64,000 nt of DNA from JBKCUI01 sp052161625 (GCA_052161625.1 CP197412.1), one strand, 5' to 3'. Shown: positions 35,033-43,891, numbered from the stretch's first letter. The notes: generated from the sequence alone by a model not told the origin. Translations and numbers: made by a program.

Positions 35033-37183
35033 TTACCGGATGGTAAATTCCGTGGAGTAAGGATGTACGTCCAAGATAGCTTCGTTGAGCGACGTCAGCA
35101 TATCGGGCGTTCCATCGCAAAAGAGCAGGAAGTAGGGAGGTTCCACTCGGCTTCTCAAGCGAACGCTCAAACGATAGGTCCCTTTTTGAGTGAGCAACTC
35201 GGCAGGGACCGAGTATTTGGCGGTTCGCGAATCGAGTGGCGGAATGCTATGCGCTTCCATCCGAATAAACGGGGGATGATTGAGAACGGTGTAAGGGACC
35301 GTGCCGGGGCGGAAGAATGGCAGCGGATCGATGTCCACATTCACCGGTAGGTACATTTCGCGCTCGGTCCCTTTGATGTTGGTAATCAGGAACTTCGTTT
35401 GAAAATTCTTGAGTTGGGGATCGCGTTGGATGCGTCCTGCTCGAACGTCCAACGAATGGAGGTCGCGAAGATCGCCGTTGCTGTCGAGGTCTCCCGATTC
35501 CCAGATCCGGTTTCCTTGAGGATCGATCAATACAACGTTGAGCCAAAGTTGCGGCTGCGCTCCGAGCGACCCGCTCGGCATGTTGTGCCCTTCGCTTGTA
35601 TTGCAGACCACATAGTGGAAGTCGAGGCTCTTACCAGCTGCGGGTGACCTACTGAACAAGGGCCCGTTGATTTGAGATCCGTTCTCCAAGATTTCCACAG
35701 CGGTCTGACGCTTGTAGTCGAGAAGCTTTTGATTCTCATCGATCACCTTGCGAGCGTCGATGCGTTCCTGCGCTAGTTTCCAAGCATCGGGGAAGGCGTA
35801 GGTGGATGGATTGCGCGCGACCCAGTCCTCAAAGTCTTTAGTCCCCCAACCTTGGCGATGATCAAACTGCAACCATTGATCCGGCTTCCAGCGAAAGGAC
35901 TTCTCGTTGTGCGGAAATAATCCGGGGTGGGCCAATGGATAGGCCGGGCCATAGAAAACATGGTTCGCATGTTTACGTTGCGGATGAATTGTCTTCTTGT
36001 CCACTTCGGCCGCAGGTCCGTAGGTGTAACCGAGCGCCTTACCAGGGACTGCACCCATGTGGCAGTCCTGACAGGAAACACCTTTTTTGCATGCGGGACC
36101 TTGTCGGTATTGCTGGTAAACGATTTCAAGACCTATACCGGGCTGCACAACGACTTGGTGACAGCCAGCGCAGAACGAGCTATCGGAAAGCTGTTCGAAC
36201 TGGATCGCACCGTCGTGAATCGGTTGCAGGGGCCGTTTGTCCTCCAGAGTCGTTTTGACTTTGAAGTGGTCTTTGTCCGCGATGACGGCTTGCACGCCAT
36301 CTCCACCAAGATTGCCGACGACCGGGTCGACCTCGCTCCCTGTTTCGATGCGTCGTTCACCATTGACACGTCCATAGCGTTCGACGACGCGGTGGCATGC
36401 GATACAAGTGATTCCCTCCCGAAACACAGCCGGGCCATCGAAGATGGCTGCGTCGCGAGGGAAGTCGGTTTGAGTTGCCACCGGCGCATGGCAGCGAAGG
36501 CAAAATGTACCGGACGTTCCACGGGTCAGTTCTGCCACTTTCTGTTCAAAGCGAGTGAACATCGGGGAGACCGCTGCATAGGCGTGACCGCTCACTCGCC
36601 ACTCATCGTAGATCTTCTGATGGCACTTGGCGCACTGGATAGCGGATGGGTAACGTTCCTTCGCGAAGATTTCCCAGTGGGGATCGACGCCCGAGGGCAC
36701 CGCGGGTGCACTGGTCGCGGACTGAGCGCGTTCCATTTCGCGTTTAGCGTCGGGCCCCAGACCTGATAACGGGTCCGCCTCAGCTTGTGGGGTTGGTGCC
36801 ACGAGCAAATCGTCCTCTTGGCTCGTTGGATAGGAAATGCTTCGAGTTCCGATCGAGTGCGGCGCGATCGCAGTCCCCTTGGTGTGGACGGGGGGAGTGT
36901 GGACGGGGGGAGTGTGGACGGGTGAATGGCCGAACGTCGTCGCGGGCGCAAACGGCGTTGTCTGGGACGGAGGAGCTTGAACGGTTAGGGCCGGCCCCGC
37001 ACCTTTCCCAGGATCGTTTCGTTGCTCTAGCCATTTCCGCAGGACTTGCTCGTCCTGTGTCCAAGACATCCCGTCCGAAGAGGTGCAAATCCCAGGCACT
37101 TGTCCCCAGCTGCATGATGCGAGCAGCCAAGCCAGCAACATTGCGAATGGGACAATTCGAAAGGGCAGGGGCATTGCGGTCAT
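35033..37183 (-). CDS. Pentahaem c-type cytochrome lipoprotein
   Basis: With ATG at 37183 the protein has 716 residues. It begins with a lipoprotein signal (FAMLLAWLLASC; Cys24 is the lipid site). Five haem-binding CxxCH motifs follow: CAKCH at about 184, CLRCH at 228, CIACH at 260, CAGCH at 338 and CQDCH at 371. Numerous extra histidines may serve as distal ligands. A Pro/His linker (about 85-105) contains a short repeat. The C-terminal 300 residues are beta-rich (DFHYVVCNTSEGHNMPSG) and carry no haem motif. The pattern resembles the cytochrome c554-type multihaem family. It probably moves electrons in the periplasm or at the outer membrane. It heads the minus-strand run with the barrel protein next; a start at 37330 is possible but would bury the lipobox. 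Confidence 0.82.
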   Translation of the reverse strand: MTAMPLPFRIVPFAMLLAWLLASCSWGQVPGICTSSDGMSWTQDEQVLRKWLEQRNDPGKGAGPALTVQAPPSQTTPFAPATTFGHSPVHTPPVHTPPVHTKGTAIAPHSIGTRSISYPTSQEDDLLVAPTPQAEADPLSGLGPDAKREMERAQSATSAPAVPSGVDPHWEIFAKERYPSAIQCAKCHQKIYDEWRVSGHAYAAVSPMFTRFEQKVAELTRGTSGTFCLRCHAPVATQTDFPRDAAIFDGPAVFREGITCIACHRVVERYGRVNGERRIETGSEVDPVVGNLGGDGVQAVIADKDHFKVKTTLEDKRPLQPIHDGAIQFEQLSDSSFCAGCHQVVVQPGIGLEIVYQQYRQGPACKKGVSCQDCHMGAVPGKALGYTYGPAAEVDKKTIHPQRKHANHVFYGPAYPLAHPGLFPHNEKSFRWKPDQWLQFDHRQGWGTKDFEDWVARNPSTYAFPDAWKLAQERIDARKVIDENQKLLDYKRQTAVEILENGSQINGPLFSRSPAAGKSLDFHYVVCNTSEGHNMPSGSLGAQPQLWLNVVLIDPQGNRIWESGDLDSNGDLRDLHSLDVRAGRIQRDPQLKNFQTKFLITNIKGTEREMYLPVNVDIDPLPFFRPGTVPYTVLNHPPFIRMEAHSIPPLDSRTAKYSVPAELLTQKGTYRLSVRLRSRVEPPYFLLFCDGTPDMLTSLNEAILDVHPYSTEFTIR
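36882..36926. repeat. 15-bp tandem repeat inside cytochrome gene
   Basis: GTGTGGACGGGGGGA is repeated three times, the last copy imperfect (36882-36896, 36897-36911, 36912-36926). It encodes the repeated His-Thr-Pro-Pro-Val linker of the cytochrome. The unit is a multiple of 3, so copy-number change would only alter linker length. Confidence 0.9.
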
Positions 37184-37464
37184 CCGATATCCGGGAGGTC
37201 GAAGGGGGCACACGAACCATTCAATTCGATCGACCGCCCCAGCTGTTATCCGCAGAATTCCTACTACAAGATGCACGATTGGAAAAAGCGACAGGGGTCC
37301 CTCAGATACCCCAATCTCTATAGCCGGCAAAACTTTCCAGCGGGTTGTAGAAAACTCGGTTGTTTTTGCTCATGAACGACTCCATCACGTTCTGGGAAAC
37401 CCAAGGTTTAGCGGACGGACGCAGGTTTCACTGCTTGAATCGAGTTTCCTTATGGAGCTGTACC

Positions 37465-37971
37465 ATGATCGATCATTCGCCTGCTTACCGATGCAAGATT
37501 GCAGACTCGCAATCTTGTGGATGGCTCAAGCTAGGTTCGCGGAAGAAGCAAGTTCAGGTGGTGGAGCAGAGCCGAGACATGTTCACGGTTCGGGTCTCTC
37601 GATCCCTCGCCCAAAAAGTTCGGGTCGGAGGCGAGTTTCGATTCTTCTACCAAGACATGCTCTGGTCGGTTTTGTGCAAGCACAAATGGATTGGCCAGAA
37701 CGAACTTGTTGACTTGGAATTTGAACCCCTTCGAGAATTGACGGCTCCCAAAATTCAAAAAAGTGGGTGGTTCGGTCGCTCCACGCCGCTTGCATCCACC
37801 ACACCCTTGGATGGAACGCTCGCGGTCGTCTTTTTGGGAACGATCCTTCTTTCGATCTTGATCATGCCCGCGTGGGGAGGTCAGTGGGGAACCTCCAAAT
37901 TGATTTGCGATGCCGTCACGTCGGTTTGGAAGGCGCTTGCGAGTCTTGCAACTGGGCAGGCTCCCTACTAA
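37465..37971 (+). CDS. Hypothetical protein with C-terminal membrane segment
   Basis: I do not recognise this 168-residue protein. The ATG at 37465 has GGAG 7 bases upstream, so I prefer it to the in-frame ATG at 37360. Residues 1-100 look like a small beta-rich soluble domain (FTVRVSRSLAQKVRVGGEF, then WIGQNELVDLEFEPL), loosely reminiscent of PilZ-type folds but without the RxxxR motif. A strong hydrophobic helix lies at about 117-133 (GTLAVVFLGTILLSILIMP). The soluble part would face the cytoplasm if the protein is N-in. It diverges from the cytochrome gene with 281 bases between the starts and converges on aroH. Confidence 0.6.
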   Translation: MIDHSPAYRCKIADSQSCGWLKLGSRKKQVQVVEQSRDMFTVRVSRSLAQKVRVGGEFRFFYQDMLWSVLCKHKWIGQNELVDLEFEPLRELTAPKIQKSGWFGRSTPLASTTPLDGTLAVVFLGTILLSILIMPAWGGQWGTSKLICDAVTSVWKALASLATGQAPY

Positions 37972-38024
37972 GCATCTCTGCGATTGATCCCATACCCACC
38001 GGATCGCTGGGTACGAGTGATCGA

Positions 38025-38474
38025 CTAGGATTTGCCGGTCTTCCCGATAGGGAGTTGGCTGGTGATCCATTCTTCCAGCTCGTTCCAATCGACGGGTGGG
38101 AGCTTGTTCAGATCCGGGCGAAGCGCGATCGCGTCGTGAATGTAAACGTGGTGGATTTCCTTTTGAGACTTCGGCGTGTTCCAGTGCAACAGAATCCGGA
38201 CGCAAGCGCCGAGCGATCCGGGCACGTCGACTTCGTAGCCGCACAGGAGCGGGATATCGATCCAGCCCATTTGCCTTGCCGCGAGGGCCGGAAACTCGGC
38301 GTTTAGGTCTCGAGTGACGGTGAAAATGGCGCTGGCCACGTCTTCTTGGGCAATGTCGTTTCGGCGAATCATGAGCGCCAGCAACTGACGCGTCCCCTTA
38401 AGAATCGCTTCTTTGGAGTTGCTCTCGACAGTCGTTGCCCCGCGTACGCCGCGACAAAGCTTGCCCCCGTCCAT
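38025..38474 (-). CDS. aroH: Chorismate mutase, AroH type
   Basis: The enzyme converts chorismate to prephenate for phenylalanine and tyrosine synthesis. With ATG at 38474 (AAGGA about 8 bases upstream) it has 149 residues, a little longer than the typical 120-130 of the monofunctional Bacillus type. Active-site residues known from the family are visible: Arg in CRGVRGATTVE, Cys and Glu in LLCGYEVDVPG, Arg in CVRILLHWNT, and Tyr plus Arg in HVYIHDAIALRPDL. An upstream frame to 38729 exists but runs antisense into the regulator gene and has no family likeness. It is divergent from the NtrC-type regulator with 89 bases between starts. Confidence 0.93.
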   Translation of the reverse strand: MDGGKLCRGVRGATTVESNSKEAILKGTRQLLALMIRRNDIAQEDVASAIFTVTRDLNAEFPALAARQMGWIDIPLLCGYEVDVPGSLGACVRILLHWNTPKSQKEIHHVYIHDAIALRPDLNKLPPVDWNELEEWITSQLPIGKTGKS

Positions 38475-38563
38475 CCGTTTGTCCTTTTCAAATCCCTGCA
38501 ATTGACGAAAATTCAATCCCGTCAAAGTACAACCTTTCAGCCGCCCTGCAAAGTCAACTTGCC

Positions 38564-40039
38564 ATGCAAATCGACGAAACGAAGCAATCCAGTCCGACCG
38601 ATTCCGGAACGCCCGCCGAACTTGATCCCAAGTTGTTTTCGATCCTTGTGGTCGACAACGATCCGGCCCTCGCCCAAGCCATGTTCGAGAGCTTGGAAAA
38701 GACAGGCTACCGATGCACCGTCGCAACAAGCGGCCCGGAAGGGAAACGCCATCTCGAACAGAATACCTTTGACGTCATTATCACCGATTTGATGATGAAC
38801 GACTTCGACGGCATGCAGGTGCTGGCGACGGCCCGTCAACTGCTTCCTGAGAGTCAAGTCATCATGGTAACGGGGCATGCGACCGTTTCCAAAGCAGTGG
38901 AGGCGATGCAGCTGGGTGCTTTTAACTTCTTGGAAAAGCCAATCACCCCCAACCGGCTTCGAGCAATCGTGGCCAAGGCGATCGAATCGGTTCAGCTCAA
39001 GCAGACGAATGTGGAGCTTCGCCGGCGCCTGGATGAAAAGTTCGGCTTTGAAGGGATCGTCTATGCCGGCCCGCAGATGCAGCAACTTATCGATCGATTG
39101 AAGCGAATCGCCCCAACCGACGCGACGGTGTTGATCACTGGAGAAAGCGGGACGGGCAAGGAGTTGATTGCGCGTGCGATCCATCAAAACAGTCCGCGCA
39201 AAGGCAAACGCATGGTCGCACTGAACGTCCGCGCCGTCTCCGAGAACTTGGTCGAAAGCGAAATGTTTGGTCACGTTCGGGGATCGTTTACCGACGCGGT
39301 GACCGATCGAGAGGGAGCGTTTCAATACGCCGACGGCGGCACGCTGTTTCTTGACGAAGTCGGAGACATGCCCATGAGCACGCAGATCAAATTGCTCCGT
39401 GTACTCGAAGAACACCAAATCACTCGCGTCGGAGATAACAAACCGATCAAGGTCAACGTACGACTGATTTCTGCAACCAACCGTCCCCTCGAGGCGATGA
39501 TCGAAGACGGTCAATTCCGCAATGATCTCTTCTATCGGTTGAAAGTGGTCACGGTTCATTTGCCTCCACTGCGCGATCGCCGAGACGACATCATCCCGCT
39601 CATGGATCACTTCCGAAAGACATTCGTTCGCAGGCACAATCACGCACCGTGCAACTTCACCCCTGCCGTGACGAAAAAATTCTTCGCGTACGCTTGGCCG
39701 GGGAACATTCGGCAGCTGCGCAACTTCGTCGAAACCATGGTTGTACTCGACACCGACGGCAAACTCGACATCGACGACTTGCCACCCGAGCTCATGGACG
39801 ACAGCGATTCTTCACTCAACACGTTGGGTGCGTCGAACTCCATCGAACTGCCCACCATGCCGCTGGCTATCGGACAATCGGAATTGGTTGGTAAGACGAT
39901 GGATGAAATCGAACAATGGGCAATCGAAGAAACGCTGAAGATCACCGCGGGAAACCGTGAAGAGGCAGCCAAGATCCTCGGTATTGGCGCCCGAACCCTC
40001 TACCGCAAACTCGACAAGTATCGAGAAGAAGGTCAATAA
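38564..40039 (+). CDS. NtrC-family sigma-54-dependent response regulator
   Basis: This is a 491-residue three-domain regulator. A receiver (about 25-140) has Asp75 as phosphorylation site (VIITDLMM), Thr in MVTGHAT and Lys in FLEKPI. The AAA+ domain (about 165-400) has Walker A GESGTGKE (193-200) and Walker B LFLDEVGD. A C-terminal Fis-type helix-turn-helix is present (EEAAKILGIGARTLYRKL). The sigma-54 contact loop reads GSFTDA (240-245) instead of the consensus GAFTGA; the central FT pair is kept. No histidine kinase gene is adjacent. I start at ATG 38564; upstream codons overlap the aroH region. The stop codon overlaps the next gene's ATG (TAATG). Confidence 0.92.
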   Translation: MQIDETKQSSPTDSGTPAELDPKLFSILVVDNDPALAQAMFESLEKTGYRCTVATSGPEGKRHLEQNTFDVIITDLMMNDFDGMQVLATARQLLPESQVIMVTGHATVSKAVEAMQLGAFNFLEKPITPNRLRAIVAKAIESVQLKQTNVELRRRLDEKFGFEGIVYAGPQMQQLIDRLKRIAPTDATVLITGESGTGKELIARAIHQNSPRKGKRMVALNVRAVSENLVESEMFGHVRGSFTDAVTDREGAFQYADGGTLFLDEVGDMPMSTQIKLLRVLEEHQITRVGDNKPIKVNVRLISATNRPLEAMIEDGQFRNDLFYRLKVVTVHLPPLRDRRDDIIPLMDHFRKTFVRRHNHAPCNFTPAVTKKFFAYAWPGNIRQLRNFVETMVVLDTDGKLDIDDLPPELMDDSDSSLNTLGASNSIELPTMPLAIGQSELVGKTMDEIEQWAIEETLKITAGNREEAAKILGIGARTLYRKLDKYREEGQ

Positions 40040-41745
40040 TGCTTCGGCAACTTCGGTGCACATACTGGTTTATCTCGTGGATGCTTGGCACAACTGCTCT
40101 CGCATTGGCTGGAGCGTCACATCCACAAGACGCGACGTTGCTGGATGCCGACTCTGCGATCCTCGATTCCTTTGAGAAAGAGTTTGCTGGAAGAATCGAA
40201 CAAGTAGTGGTGGGTGCGGACGAGATCGTGGTTCGGGGGCGTATCGCGGTCGAGTCGGATGCGGCTACGTATGGGCTCGTGTCCCTACCTCTGCACGCAT
40301 CGCGACTCAAACTCCCAATGGATTCAAGGGTCGAGCCGATTCGTCTCGATGCCCAAGGGGAGTTCGAATGGAAAGCGAGCCGTTTGGACGGAGAACCGCT
40401 CGAGAGACGCGATCGACTTTTCCGACGTTGGCATGTGGTGAAGCGACAAGGGGAGCAATGGGTGATCGCGTCGCATGGCCGATACGCGGACCAAATCGAG
40501 TGCCGCGCCCCAGACTTACCCGAAGGAAGGCCCTCTACCCAAAAGGGGCTTGGTGGTTGGACTCCGAACCGTGGCCCTGGACTGGAAAAAGAACTAGAAG
40601 AGCTGGGTATCGGATCCGTCACCGTTAATGTGGCTGGACTCCATAACGCGCTTCGGCTGGATCCAGCTGCAGATACAGTTCCTTATGTGTGGCAGGGGAC
40701 CACCTATCACTTGCGGGAGTCGGCACTGCACGGTTACGACAGGATCTTTCAACGGGCCCAGCAGCAGAAGGTGATGGTCTCCGCAATTCTCTTGATCCAA
40801 AACATTCGCGATCTGAATCAAGTGGAAGGCCGATTGTTAGCGCATCCCGATGCGACCGCAGAGGGAACCTATGCCATGCCGAACGTCGCGACCATGGAGG
40901 GCGAACGTTACGTCAGTGCGCTTTACAGTCTGATCGCCGAGCGATGGTCGAGACCAAATGGTCAATTTGGACGCGTCCACCATTGGATCATGCACAATGA
41001 AGTGGATTTCGGATGGGTTTGGACCAATGCTGGCAAAAAATCGGACTTGGCCTACATGGATCTTTACCAGCGATCCATGCGATTGATGCACCTGGCTACG
41101 CGGCAATATGATCCGAACGCAGAGGTCTTTATCACGCTTACCCACCACTGGTCGATACCGGGTGAACCCTACGCATATGGCTCTCGTCGTATGCTTGAAC
41201 TGCTCAATCTTTTTGGGGATGCAGAGGGAGATTTCGAGTGGGGCCTTGCGTTTCACCCCTATCCCCAAGACTTGTTCGAGCCGAAGACTTGGCAAGACAG
41301 CCAAGCCACTTGGGACTGGAACACTGCCAAGATCACACCAAAGAACCTCGAAGTCCTCGATGCCTTCATGCGTCAGGATACGATGCGATTTGAGGGTGCG
41401 GTCCGCAAGATCCACCTGAGCGAGAACGGTTTCAATTCGCGCAGCTATTCCGAATCGGACTTAGCCAATCAAGCGGCCGGGATGGCATTGGCTTGGTATA
41501 AACTCCAGCGGTTGCCCTCCATCCAAGTCTGGCATTACCACAACTGGGTCGACCATCCTGACGAAGGGGGGCTCAAAATCGGACTGCGAAAACTACCGAA
41601 TGACCCCGCGGATCCGTTTGGAAAGAAACCGATTTGGTATCTTTATCGTTCGCTGGGCACCGACACGCAAAAAGAAGTGTCGATGCCCTATCTCCAGGTG
41701 CTAGGGCTTACGTCCTGGAACGAAGCCTTTCATCCGTTCCCTTGA
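40039..41745 (+). CDS. Secreted DUF5722-like protein (possible glycoside-hydrolase fold)
   Basis: This 568-residue protein starts at an ATG that shares its A with the regulator's stop codon, so it is probably translationally coupled. A signal peptide is likely (WFISWMLGTTALALAGA). It resembles the DUF5722 family of planctomycetes and other polysaccharide degraders: LHNALRLDPAAD, LRESALHGYDRIF and WIMHNEVDFGWVW. The last of these looks like the acid/base Asn-Glu of TIM-barrel glycosidases, and KIHLSENGFNS could hold a second catalytic Glu. A TIM-barrel hydrolase is inferred; no substrate can be named. Its position suggests that the NtrC-type regulator may control it or act with it. Confidence 0.78.
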   Translation: MLRQLRCTYWFISWMLGTTALALAGASHPQDATLLDADSAILDSFEKEFAGRIEQVVVGADEIVVRGRIAVESDAATYGLVSLPLHASRLKLPMDSRVEPIRLDAQGEFEWKASRLDGEPLERRDRLFRRWHVVKRQGEQWVIASHGRYADQIECRAPDLPEGRPSTQKGLGGWTPNRGPGLEKELEELGIGSVTVNVAGLHNALRLDPAADTVPYVWQGTTYHLRESALHGYDRIFQRAQQQKVMVSAILLIQNIRDLNQVEGRLLAHPDATAEGTYAMPNVATMEGERYVSALYSLIAERWSRPNGQFGRVHHWIMHNEVDFGWVWTNAGKKSDLAYMDLYQRSMRLMHLATRQYDPNAEVFITLTHHWSIPGEPYAYGSRRMLELLNLFGDAEGDFEWGLAFHPYPQDLFEPKTWQDSQATWDWNTAKITPKNLEVLDAFMRQDTMRFEGAVRKIHLSENGFNSRSYSESDLANQAAGMALAWYKLQRLPSIQVWHYHNWVDHPDEGGLKIGLRKLPNDPADPFGKKPIWYLYRSLGTDTQKEVSMPYLQVLGLTSWNEAFHPFP

Positions 41746-41760
41746 TGATCTTCAGGAAGC

Positions 41761-42570
41761 CTACTCGATATCCGTTTCTTTATTGCCATTTCGCAGGAAC
41801 GGTTTCCGGGCTTGCTTTCCTTCGACCGGTTCCAGGTTTCGGACCCATATGTTGCGGAAGCGAACAGGGTTGCCGTGATCCTGAATGGTGATCGGCCCTT
41901 TGTCCTTGTGCTTCTTGTAAGCGGGCGGGCGATTGAAGGGAGTATCCCCTTTGAGTTCGAAGTGATTCAGGATCAGAACGCCGTTGTGCACCGCGGTGAT
42001 GTAAGCCGGAGATTGAAGCGTGCCATCCTCTTTGAAACGTGGTGCCGTCCAGAAGATATCGTACGTGTTCCATTCCCCCGGCTTGCGCATCGCATTGGCC
42101 ATCGGTGGAGTTTGCTTGTAGATCGCGCCCGCTTGGCCGTCGAAGTAGGTCTTGTTCTGGTACGAGTCGAGGACTTGCAATTCGTACATCCCCATCAAGA
42201 AGACGCCCGAGTTACCGCGTCCCTGTCCGTCCCCTTTGGGAGGTGTGGGAGCCGACCATTCGATATGAACTTGGCAATCCCCAAACTCTTCGACGCTGGT
42301 CACAGCTCCTTTGCCCGCGACCATCGATCCCGCATCCACTTTCCACCCGGATGCGTTTTTCCAATGCGAGAGATCTTTGCCGTCGAACAAAACAACGGCG
42401 TCGGAGGGTGGCAAATCGTTCGTCGCGCCCGGCGTGACGAGAGGCGGTTCCTTCCATTCAATTCCGTTGATGTACTCCTGTGCAGTCACCCATTGGCAAG
42501 GAGCCAAAAGAGTGACCAGCAACCCAAGTTGCTTCGAAACAGAGCGAAGATTGGCGGAACAACATTGCAT
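41761..42570 (-). CDS. Secreted DUF1080 (3-keto-disaccharide hydrolase-like) protein
   Basis: With ATG at 42570 (GAGG five bases upstream) this protein has 269 residues and a signal peptide (KQLGLLVTLLAPCQWVTAQ). The DUF1080 lectin-like beta-sandwich is plain: AVVLFDGKDLSHWKNASGW at the start, HIEWSAP, GNSGVFLMGMYELQVLDS, GEWNTYDIFWTAP, and ITIQDHGNPVRFRNIWVRNL at the end. Members of this family hydrolyse 3-keto-glycosides or act in carbohydrate binding. Expansion of the family is typical of planctomycetes. A longer frame to 42801 lacks a plausible signal and I reject it. It converges on the DUF5722 gene with 15 bases between stops, a possible carbohydrate-related cluster. Confidence 0.9.
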   Translation of the reverse strand: MQCCSANLRSVSKQLGLLVTLLAPCQWVTAQEYINGIEWKEPPLVTPGATNDLPPSDAVVLFDGKDLSHWKNASGWKVDAGSMVAGKGAVTSVEEFGDCQVHIEWSAPTPPKGDGQGRGNSGVFLMGMYELQVLDSYQNKTYFDGQAGAIYKQTPPMANAMRKPGEWNTYDIFWTAPRFKEDGTLQSPAYITAVHNGVLILNHFELKGDTPFNRPPAYKKHKDKGPITIQDHGNPVRFRNIWVRNLEPVEGKQARKPFLRNGNKETDIE

Positions 42571-42922
42571 AGAAGCCTCACGGAGAGAAAGTGGGGAAAC
42601 TGGGAAGGTTCGAGTGTAGCACAAATGGGAATCCTCTCCACTTGTGCAAAGCGGTCTGTAAACGGGACACCATCGTAAGTCGAATGAATCCGGAATGCAA
42701 AGAAAAGGTGGGAGACGTAAGAAGTGCAGCACGCGAGTCTTGGCATCGTTTCCGGTGGATGCCATTTTGCTTTTCTCTGATTTTTGAGCAACGTCTTTCA
42801 TATTGGTCTAGGATTCGCGGCATCCCATTCTGTACTATCGCGCGGCAATAGCGCAGCCTGCCAGGAACGTTCCCCTTTTTGGACTCGCTATACCCAATGG
42901 ATGTTGGCAAGGACATGGAGCG
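42571..42922. other. Divergent intergenic region, no gene seen
   Basis: These 352 bases lie between two divergent genes. Open frames cross it on both strands but show no codon or family support. It must hold both promoters; I could not identify convincing promoter boxes. AAGGA at about 42909-42913 is the likely ribosome-binding site of the following gene. Confidence 0.5.
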
Positions 42923-43891
42923 ATGAGTATCAACAAAACTCGAAAGAAGAATTCCCGGTTCTATTGGGCCGAATTGGGGTTCTTAGCGCTCGGACTTGTT
43001 GGTCTCAATCCATCCTTACTAACCGACCTTTTAATAGGCTCCACGGTTCCCGCTCTTCCAAACATCGCTCCGCAGCCTCTGTATGGTTATCCCACGCCAT
43101 CATCGGGCCCGTACGGAGCCTACCCGGCCAATCCATACGCGGCCACTCCGTACGCGAATAGTGGTTGGTCTGGCGCAAACCCCAACTACCAAACTACCAA
43201 CTACCCGAATACCGCCCATTACCCTGCGCTTGGATACCCCAATCCGCAGCCGACAGGGGGAGTGCTCTCCCAGCCTGACATCCAGCTATTGGCATCTCGA
43301 GTCGGAGAATACCTCTCCGGATCCGCTTCGCAATGGTGGGGAGGCCAACAGGCCAATCCTGGCGCACCGGATCTCCGTCCATCGACGGCAGGATTGGCAA
43401 ATCCATACGCTTCTGGCTACCCCGCTTACCAAAATCAATCGCAGTTCGGTGCATCAGGTGGTTACACAGGTGGCTGGCAACAGAACCAGCCGCCCGCCGG
43501 CATGCCATCCACTGTTCCACCGCCGAACTATTCGCAGCCTAATTCCGTGCCATTCCCATCGACCTCGGGCGCTACCTACTCTGCTCAGCTACCGAGCGGA
43601 GCGTCCTATGCGAACGCACCAGCGAGCACCGCTGCAGCCCCTTCGCCGAACCTCGTTCGGGGCTACACCTCCAACTACCAAACTTTAGCGAATCCTGGAT
43701 CGTTCGTTCCTGCGGGAAGCACGGCGAATGTTCTTCAGCAACGGCACACACAACCGACTTATCCTGCGACCCCACCCCCTACAACGGGAGGCTGGTCCAC
43801 AACAGGAGGCTCGGCACCAACGGGAGGTTGGGCGAATCCAACCATGCCAACCAACCCCCCCTCCGCAGGTGGTTACTATGGTCGCTATTGA
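42923..43891 (+). CDS. Low-complexity Pro/Tyr/Gly/Ser-rich envelope protein
   Basis: I do not recognise this 322-residue protein. It begins with a basic stretch and one hydrophobic helix (about 12-32, YWAELGFLALGLVGLNPSLL) that could be a signal or anchor. Nearly all the rest is low-complexity, rich in Pro, Tyr, Asn, Gly and Ser (YGYPTPSSGPYGAYPANPY at about 53-71). A short more ordered stretch, SQPDIQLLASRVGEYLS, lies near 112-128. Such sequence is likely disordered and extracytoplasmic. AAGGA precedes the ATG by 9 bases. Codon use looks coding and the frame is unbroken, so I accept it as a gene. Confidence 0.65.
   Translation: MSINKTRKKNSRFYWAELGFLALGLVGLNPSLLTDLLIGSTVPALPNIAPQPLYGYPTPSSGPYGAYPANPYAATPYANSGWSGANPNYQTTNYPNTAHYPALGYPNPQPTGGVLSQPDIQLLASRVGEYLSGSASQWWGGQQANPGAPDLRPSTAGLANPYASGYPAYQNQSQFGASGGYTGGWQQNQPPAGMPSTVPPPNYSQPNSVPFPSTSGATYSAQLPSGASYANAPASTAAAPSPNLVRGYTSNYQTLANPGSFVPAGSTANVLQQRHTQPTYPATPPPTTGGWSTTGGSAPTGGWANPTMPTNPPSAGGYYGRY

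Noticed and set aside
36621..36640. TGGCACTTGG as a second sigma-54 promoter
   Set aside because: It lies inside the cytochrome gene and lacks the -12 TTGC element at correct spacing.
37531..38244. 237-codon minus-strand frame overlapping the hypothetical protein and aroH
   Set aside because: Arg-rich shadow of two better supported genes, without a plausible start.
38537..39643. 368-codon open frame antisense to the NtrC-type regulator
   Set aside because: It mirrors strongly conserved regulator codons on the other strand and shows no domain.
42570..42801. Longer start for the DUF1080 gene
   Set aside because: It would bury the signal peptide at residue 78; GAGG precedes the shorter ATG.
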